This document shows, one piece after another, positions 42,279 to 46,742 of a stretch of DNA of 46,742 nucleotides. This DNA comes from an uncultured Lachnospiraceae bacterium (GTDB lineage Bacteria; Bacillota; Clostridia; Lachnospirales; Lachnospiraceae): positions 1-46,742 of the forward strand of contig URCR01000024.1 of assembly GCA_900546325.1 (NCBI GenBank), read 5' to 3'. Within the stretch, counting starts at the first letter, position 1, and each line of letters begins with the position of its first letter. Under the pieces are notes generated by a model. That model searched no databases. It was not told where the DNA came from and saw only the letters and a program-made list of their open reading frames with translations. A program made the translations under genes and the position numbers.

Positions 42279-42341
42279 ATGTGTGAGAAAATATTGATTG
42301 TAGATGCCAAAAGGAAAAATACAATGCGTGTTTTTGTTTAA
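42279..42341 (+). pseudogene. Possible receiver-domain start remnant
   Basis: ATG behind AGGTGGGAAG opens a 20-codon frame MCEKILIVDAKRKN..., which resembles the first strand of a response-regulator receiver domain, then hits TAA. It may be the residue of a regulator gene once upstream of the chemoreceptor. Very short, so weak evidence. Confidence 0.3.
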
Positions 42342-42401
42342 TAACCAAAAAATAGCTTTGGAACAAGAAGACTGAGCTGTTTTTGAAAGCGGAATTACAG
42401 C

Positions 42402-42430
42402 TTGAAATGTGATCTAAAACCATTTATAAT
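42402..42430 (+). promoter_or_regulatory. Promoter of the chemoreceptor gene
   Basis: TTGAAA (42402-42407), a 17-base spacer and a perfect TATAAT (42425-42430), about 95 bases upstream of the start. Confidence 0.75.
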
Positions 42431-42524
42431 ACTACCAAATTAAGCTAGGTAGAACCATAGTTAAACAAGCTCCTGATTTGAGAGAGACTTGAAAAATCAT
42501 GTGATTACAAAGGAGGAAGCATAT

Positions 42525-44510
42525 TTGAAAGCTAGAAAATATGTGAAGAGGCATTCAGTGACAGGCAAAATGGCAGCGTTGATAAGCACTATCTTTTGTC
42601 TGTCAGTTATTGTGATTTTAGTTTTTAATTTTTTTATCACTCGCGCTATTATGAGTGATAACATGGAACAAAATATCAGTCAAACAGTGAAATATTATGA
42701 AAAAGAAGTAAATAGCTGGCTGAACGTTCGGATTGAGCAGTTGAAGCAGTTAGAATATTCAATAGAAAGTCTTCCACCAGAAGAACGTGCAATGGAAAAA
42801 ATCGGAGAACTGGTTAAGATATCTACCCAATATAGTTCAGACTATGGAATTATTTCAGACTATTTTGTCCGATCTGACAAGATGATGGTTATGGGAGATG
42901 GCTGGATTCCTGATGCGGGATATGACCCGACTACAAAGGATTATTATAAGTATGGTTCCACACAAGATTTTTATATTTCCGATCCATATATTGATGTTCA
43001 GTCAGGGGAATTTGTAATGACAATTACAACGCAGATAAATTATGATGGTAAGTTCTATGGAGTATTGGCACGGGATTTACGGATCTCAGAGATAAAGGAA
43101 TTTGTAGATTCCTATAAAGCAGATGATGGGACATATTTGTATCTCTTAGACAGTAAAGGGAATATTTTAAGTCATGGGAACGAGGAGTTTCAGCCTTCTG
43201 GAGAAAAAATAGTAAATATTAAAGATGTTTCTATGGAGGTATTACAAGAGGCTGCTGATGCAGAAAAATCAATCTGTAAAGAAGATTATGATGGAGAGAA
43301 GAAACAATTTCTGGCAATGACAGATTCAGAGAGTCAGTGGGTTTTAGGATTTGTTTATCCTACTGCTATGATGCAAAAGCAATTGAGAAATCAGTTTGCC
43401 ATCAATGTATGTGTATTCCTTATTACACTTATTATTGCCTTATTAGTAATTGTACGTGTTTTAAGAAAGAAACTGGCTCCAATTGGAAAGATCGCAAATG
43501 CAGCAGAAAGTATTGAGAATGGAAATTTGCGGGTTGCACTGGATATACAGTCTAATGATGAAATAGGATTACTTGCCAATACATTTCATAACACCGCGGA
43601 ATATTTGAGGGAAATGATAGGAGAACTATCAGAAATTCTAACACAAGTGTCAGAAGGAAAGTTAAATGTACAGATAAAATGTGAATACAAAGGTGATTTC
43701 ATTCAGATTAAGAAGTCGTTGAATGAGATTATCTATAATCTGAATGAAGTGATCGGCGGTATTGATGATGCAGCAAATCAGGTATCAGACAGTGCTGAGC
43801 AGGTGGCAGACAGCGCTCAAACGCTTTCACAGGGAGCTGTTGAGCAATCAGGGCAGATCGATGAATTAGTGGAAGGAATGCAGCGGGTAAAGAAGATAGT
43901 CAATGAAAATGCACAACGCTGTGAAATTGCAGGAACAGTTACAAGTAATGTTACAGAAAAATTGAGTGAGAGCCACCGGCACATGAATGACATGGTAAAT
44001 GCAATGACGAATATTAGTGAGTCTTCCAATGAAATTCGAAAAATTATCAAAACCATTGAGGATATTGCATTCCAGACAAATATCTTAGCTTTGAATGCGG
44101 CGGTAGAAGCGGCTCGTGCCGGAGAGGCAGGCAAAGGCTTTGCAGTTGTGGCAGATGAAGTTAGAAATTTGGCAGCCAAAAGCGCAGAGGCGGCTAAGAA
44201 TACTACAACATTAATAGAAAGATCAATCAATATGGTTGATGAAGGGAGTAAAGTAGTAGATGAGACAGCTGGTTCCCTGACAAATGCGGTAAAAGCTGCA
44301 AAAGAGGTAACAAAAGATATTAGGGAAATTGTTGTGATGTCAAATGAACAGGCAGAAGAAATTAACAAAATTTCAAACGGTATCTTAGAAATTTCGCAAG
44401 TAGTACAGATCAACTCTGCTTCTGCCGAAGAAAGTGCGGCAACAAGCGAAGAATTATCAGGTCAGGCACATGCGATGAAAGAGTTGCTTGAGCGGTTTGA
44501 AAGAATTTAA
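42525..44510 (+). CDS. Methyl-accepting chemotaxis protein
   Basis: The 661-residue receptor has TM1 at ~18-40 and an extracellular dCache-type sensor domain (~45-285) with WIPDAGYDPTTKDYYKYG and ISDPYIDVQSGEFVMTI. TM2 is at ~295-315, followed by HAMP and the long cytoplasmic coiled coil. The signalling tip EDIAFQTNILALNAAVEAARAGEAGKGFAVVADEVRNLA is intact. There is no C-terminal CheR-docking pentapeptide. The start is TTG 42525: AAAGGAGG lies 8 bases before it and the residues then match the family, whereas the in-frame TTG at 42489 has no site. No other chemotaxis genes are in the window. Confidence 0.93.
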   Translation: MKARKYVKRHSVTGKMAALISTIFCLSVIVILVFNFFITRAIMSDNMEQNISQTVKYYEKEVNSWLNVRIEQLKQLEYSIESLPPEERAMEKIGELVKISTQYSSDYGIISDYFVRSDKMMVMGDGWIPDAGYDPTTKDYYKYGSTQDFYISDPYIDVQSGEFVMTITTQINYDGKFYGVLARDLRISEIKEFVDSYKADDGTYLYLLDSKGNILSHGNEEFQPSGEKIVNIKDVSMEVLQEAADAEKSICKEDYDGEKKQFLAMTDSESQWVLGFVYPTAMMQKQLRNQFAINVCVFLITLIIALLVIVRVLRKKLAPIGKIANAAESIENGNLRVALDIQSNDEIGLLANTFHNTAEYLREMIGELSEILTQVSEGKLNVQIKCEYKGDFIQIKKSLNEIIYNLNEVIGGIDDAANQVSDSAEQVADSAQTLSQGAVEQSGQIDELVEGMQRVKKIVNENAQRCEIAGTVTSNVTEKLSESHRHMNDMVNAMTNISESSNEIRKIIKTIEDIAFQTNILALNAAVEAARAGEAGKGFAVVADEVRNLAAKSAEAAKNTTTLIERSINMVDEGSKVVDETAGSLTNAVKAAKEVTKDIREIVVMSNEQAEEINKISNGILEISQVVQINSASAEESAATSEELSGQAHAMKELLERFERI

Positions 44511-44783
44511 TGACTGTAGTTAGAGGAGAATGATGAGGAAAGCAGTTACTTGCCAGAAGATAATATTTTGGGGGTGATTGCTTTTTCTTTTGAAAATTTT
44601 GATAGAGAACTGAATATTTTATAGAATATGGAACGTTCAGACAGAAGTCCCCACATTCTATATTCAGATAAAAGGACAATTTGTCTTCTATGATGCGAGT
44701 CTTTCTGGATTTTGTCAGAAGACTGTGGTTTATCATTTTTGCTTCCGGTTCAAGATCAAGGAAAATTTATATGCCATATCTGT
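44511..44783. other. Non-coding stretch after the chemoreceptor
   Basis: No supported gene. A GTCTTCT/AGAAGAC inverted repeat lies near 44680-44725. The minus-strand frame at 44410-44736 has no ribosome binding site and overlaps the chemoreceptor gene antisense. Confidence 0.5.
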
Positions 44784-45001
44784 CTAGGCATTACTAATCA
44801 GGACTGGACTGTTAATCTTTTTGGAATGCTCATGTAACTGGTCAACAATGTCTGCAAGGAGACAACTGTTGCAAGCAAGTATCCCATAATTCATGTCAGC
44901 TATAAATTTTTTTCCGGTTTGGGAAGCTTTTTGGAAATTTTATTAGAAAAAGTTAAAATTTCCCGTTTCATTTGATAAGTTTTTGTTGTAAAATTAACCA
45001 C
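44784..45001 (-). pseudogene. Transposase N-terminal remnant
   Basis: The minus strand gives MKREILTFSNKISKKLPKPEK, then, after a one-base shift in an A run (seven where eight fit), FIADMNYGILACNSCLLADIVDQLHEHSKKIN, then a stop. This resembles the N-terminus of IS4-like DDE transposases of Firmicutes, seen from memory. A GAGGAGG site and GTG start at 45001 are still visible. The catalytic part is missing. Confidence 0.5.
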
Positions 45002-45178
45002 AGGGAATCCTCCTCTTTTTTGTTTAGTACGATTTTTTTGTGGTGATTAAATTTTACATCAAAAAGGAATAGGATTCCTTATATTTTTGGCATTTTTTAA
45101 AAGTTGTGTATAATCAGCAAGGATGATAGGTTCTGTGGATAGAACTGCGGAAACCCAAGGATACAGCAGGATTGACAG

Positions 45179-45512
45179 ATGAAAGTAAAGTCAGGTTATA
45201 TGGAAATATTGCACAGTTATATTCGTCAGAGGAGGATTACTCCGCTGCTGATGATCGATATAGATTATTTTAAACAGTATAATGGTTATTACGGACATGT
45301 GAAGGGAGATGCAGGAATCAAAGCACTGGCAGAGACGCTGTCTGATTCTGTCCGCAGGAAGGATCTGGTAATCCGGTACGGAGGAGAAGAGATGCTATAC
45401 TACCTGCTACAACGGGGAAGATATCTTTGAATGGATCGAAAAGGCAGATGAGCTGTTATATCAGGCAAAACGAAAAGGACGCGATTGCTATGTATGCGGA
45501 GAAGCATGTTAA
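45179..45512 (+). pseudogene. Degenerate GGDEF (diguanylate cyclase) gene
   Basis: The frame from 45179 reads TPLLMIDIDYFKQYNGYYGHVKGDAGIKALAETLSDSVRRKDLVIRYGGEEM, a clear GGDEF core with signature GGEEM. It then loses the rest of the domain. After a frameshift the tail DIFEWIEKADELLYQAKRKGRDCYV appears to 45512. About 40 residues between the two parts are missing, so cyclase activity is unlikely. Confidence 0.8.
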
Positions 45513-45689
45513 AAAATAGTACGCGCTCCTTGTTATCGCAGTGTGGCTTTTGCCTAACTTCATAGAGTCTCGTAAGTGTGGTCCTAGGTGAAAGCTGATA
45601 GAGAATTCAAAGTTTCTTCTTCGGAATGCTGGATTGTTTTTGCTGTAGGAATGATAAGATTTAGAAAGCGGGATTTGCTGCTGTAAAAA

Positions 45690-45739
45690 GGAAAGAGATA
45701 ATTTGAATGTCAATCAGGCACTTCAAGTTATCTCTTTTT
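45690..45739. terminator. Bidirectional terminator
   Basis: AAAGAGATAA (45692-45701) pairs with TTATCTCTTT (45728-45737), with an inner TTGAA/TTCAA. A T run follows on one side and the complement of AAAAAGG on the other. It lies just past the stop of the membrane iron-sulfur gene. Confidence 0.85.
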
Positions 45740-45748
45740 AATGTATTT

Positions 45749-46330
45749 CTAAGCTGGGAGATTCTTGTTTTTTAGCTTACATATCATCTGTGTCATGGTT
45801 CCCATAGGGCAGTATACACACCAGCTTCTTGGCTTGTATAAGACCATGGTAATCAGACCTAAAATAGTTGAAGTGAGCATGACACTGTAAAATCCAAAGG
45901 CAAATTGTGCTACACCTGGATGAAGCAGAGTACCATGATATGCCCAGTGCCATGGTGCTTTAAATGTCCACAAAAGAGTGACAATCTGTCTTAAATCTTT
46001 CGTTCCTGCAAATACCAGATAGGTATTCCAGAGCATCTGGAAGAACATAATGAAGAAAAAAATCAAGAATCCATGGCGGAACCATTTGCTTTTCATCCAT
46101 TTTGGAATATCTTTTTTACGAGAAAGACCAAAACGGCCACCTAAAATACTGAATAACTGTCCTCTTCCGCAGTAGCGGTTGCAATAGCCCTTGGTTCCTT
46201 TTAACACAGATATAATCAAAGGAATAAAGAAGCAAAGAAGTCCCAGCCAGGCGAAAAGGATGTTGAAAAATCCAAGAATCAGATAAGTGAGAGAGAAAAT
46301 CCAAAGATAGTCATACCAATGCTTTTTCAT
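45749..46330 (-). CDS. NapH-like membrane iron-sulfur protein
   Basis: The 193-residue protein has about four or five membrane helices and two paired Cys motifs, GYCNRYCGRGQLFS and WCVYCPMGTMTQMIC. These are typical of the Fer4_5 membrane family (NapH/NosR/CcoG-like) that passes electrons between a ferredoxin and a partner enzyme. The 4Fe-4S C-terminal ferredoxin domain of NapH is absent, and the preceding gene supplies one as a separate protein. ATG 46330 follows AGGAGGTG and overlaps the ferredoxin stop as ATGA. Confidence 0.8.
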   Translation of the reverse strand: MKKHWYDYLWIFSLTYLILGFFNILFAWLGLLCFFIPLIISVLKGTKGYCNRYCGRGQLFSILGGRFGLSRKKDIPKWMKSKWFRHGFLIFFFIMFFQMLWNTYLVFAGTKDLRQIVTLLWTFKAPWHWAYHGTLLHPGVAQFAFGFYSVMLTSTILGLITMVLYKPRSWCVYCPMGTMTQMICKLKNKNLPA

Positions 46331-46497
46331 ATGGACACCTCCTGAATTTGAATCACTGATGCCGGACATTCTTTTGCACATTTGCCACATCCTACACAAA
46401 CATCTAAATTTATTTTTGCTGAAATACCTTTCCAGATTTCAATGGCCTGTTTGGGACATACTTTGACGCAGCAGCCACAGGCAACACAATCTTCCAT
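46327..46497 (-). CDS. Small 2[4Fe-4S] ferredoxin
   Basis: The 56-residue protein has two complete cluster motifs, CVACGCCVKVCP and CVGCGKCAKECP. The start is uncertain. ATG 46497 is the only in-frame ATG and has no good site. An AGGAGG lies ~45 bases upstream, before two seven-A runs that carry an in-frame TAA. Restoring the frame there would add KKNIRKKRNAAVN, so the 5' end may have a homopolymer error or real decay. Electron transfer to the coupled membrane protein is inferred. Confidence 0.75.
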   Translation of the reverse strand: MEDCVACGCCVKVCPKQAIEIWKGISAKINLDVCVGCGKCAKECPASVIQIQEVSI

Positions 46498-46573
46498 ATT
46501 TACAGCAGCATTTCGTTTTTTTCTAATATTTTTTTATGGTGAAACCTCCTGAAATTATATTTATTTTTTTAAA

Positions 46574-46615
46574 GTATAGTACAGAGAAAGTAGTCATTCT
46601 GTGATGTTGTCACAT
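46574..46615 (-). promoter_or_regulatory. Ferredoxin-operon promoter with Crp/Fnr-type dyad
   Basis: -10 TATACT at 46579-46574 has no recognisable -35. TGTGA-N5-TCACA occupies 46601-46615. Its centre (46608) lies about 41 bases before the expected start (~46567), the classic class II activator position. Confidence 0.6.
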
Positions 46616-46649
46616 TAATATATAGAGCATATTTTATTTCCAGTCGTTC

Positions 46650-46742
46650 TTATTGGACGGCTATTATTATCCCCGGGTCTGTGCCGCCAGAAGTACCGTT
46701 AAGGGAATTTCCGTACAATGCAGTCGTGGAGCTTGTCAATCC
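46650..46742 (-). CDS. C-terminal end of an unrecognised gene (partial)
   Basis: An open minus-strand frame from the window edge encodes 30 residues ending SGGTDPGIIIAVQ and then TAA. Composition and codon use look coding. The rest lies outside the window and the family is not recognised. Confidence 0.35.
   Translation of the reverse strand, partial: GLTSSTTALYGNSLNGTSGGTDPGIIIAVQ

Noticed and set aside
44410..44736. 108-codon minus-strand frame over the chemoreceptor end
   Set aside because: Overlaps a well-supported gene, has no start signal, and its composition is not protein-like. A transposase C-terminus was considered but no motif could be matched.
45100..45180. c-di-GMP riboswitch ahead of the GGDEF remnant
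   Set aside because: A GCGGAAACCCAAGG-like stretch recalls part of the motif, but the CACAGGGCAAACC-type core is missing and the gene is degenerate.

Overview
The window looks like the chromosome of a spore-forming, anaerobic Clostridia bacterium, most likely a gut Lachnospiraceae (Blautia/Dorea/Mediterraneibacter-like). This rests on gene content: a rhodanese-TtcA fusion, a Csp-like subtilase, a SGNH/DUF4358/MBOAT/DHHW cassette, DUF5721, rubrerythrin, a BMP-type nucleoside transporter, strong AAAGGAGG ribosome binding sites and near-consensus sigma-A promoters. The species cannot be fixed from the sequence alone.

Layout. 1-381: tRNA-Gln(CUG) and tRNA-Pro(CGG). 382-4240: a tRNA thiolase-like gene, then the methionine importer metNIQ, ending in a bidirectional terminator. 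4286-9741 (minus strand): GNAT acetyltransferase, XRE regulator, htpG with a perfect CIRCE operator, a DUF5721 protein and a MATE exporter. 9978-18145 (plus): M18 aminopeptidase, a four-gene O-acyl transfer cassette for an extracellular polymer, then rluF and ligA. 18205-23850: clpX without clpP, a Csp-like S8 protease, a zinc-ribbon/amphipathic-helix protein, a signal peptidase II-like protein and a YitT membrane protein. 23855-25190 (minus): tripeptidase pepT with a structured leader. 25248-30607: response regulator, sensor kinase, ABC ATPase and FtsX-type permease, a Bce-like envelope-stress or antimicrobial-peptide module. 30744-38360: rubrerythrin, a highly folded 105-nt element, and a purine/nucleoside salvage operon (BMP lipoprotein, two-domain ATPase, two permeases, purine-type deaminase). 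That operon is divergent from an XRE-cupin regulator and has a palindromic operator over its -10 box.

From about 38.4 kb onward the character changes to AT-rich, decaying accessory DNA. It holds a truncated IS transposase abutting a truncated acetyltransferase, an intact flavodoxin-like/HxlR pair, a broken winged-helix regulator, an XRE/DUF3796 pair whose 5' end is fused to other membrane-protein sequence with an in-frame stop, a TcpC-like conjugation remnant, a 23-T homopolymer, an intact chemoreceptor, a second transposase remnant and a broken GGDEF gene. The window closes with a small dicluster ferredoxin and a NapH-like membrane iron-sulfur protein on the minus strand. A Crp/Fnr-type dyad is centred at about -41 of their promoter.

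Most of the window is ordinary chromosomal backbone. I did not find a convincing wholly new protein system. The best leads for undescribed biology are the folded element at 31342-31449, the pepT and YitT leaders, the acyl-transfer cassette, and the dyad-controlled ferredoxin/membrane iron-sulfur pair.
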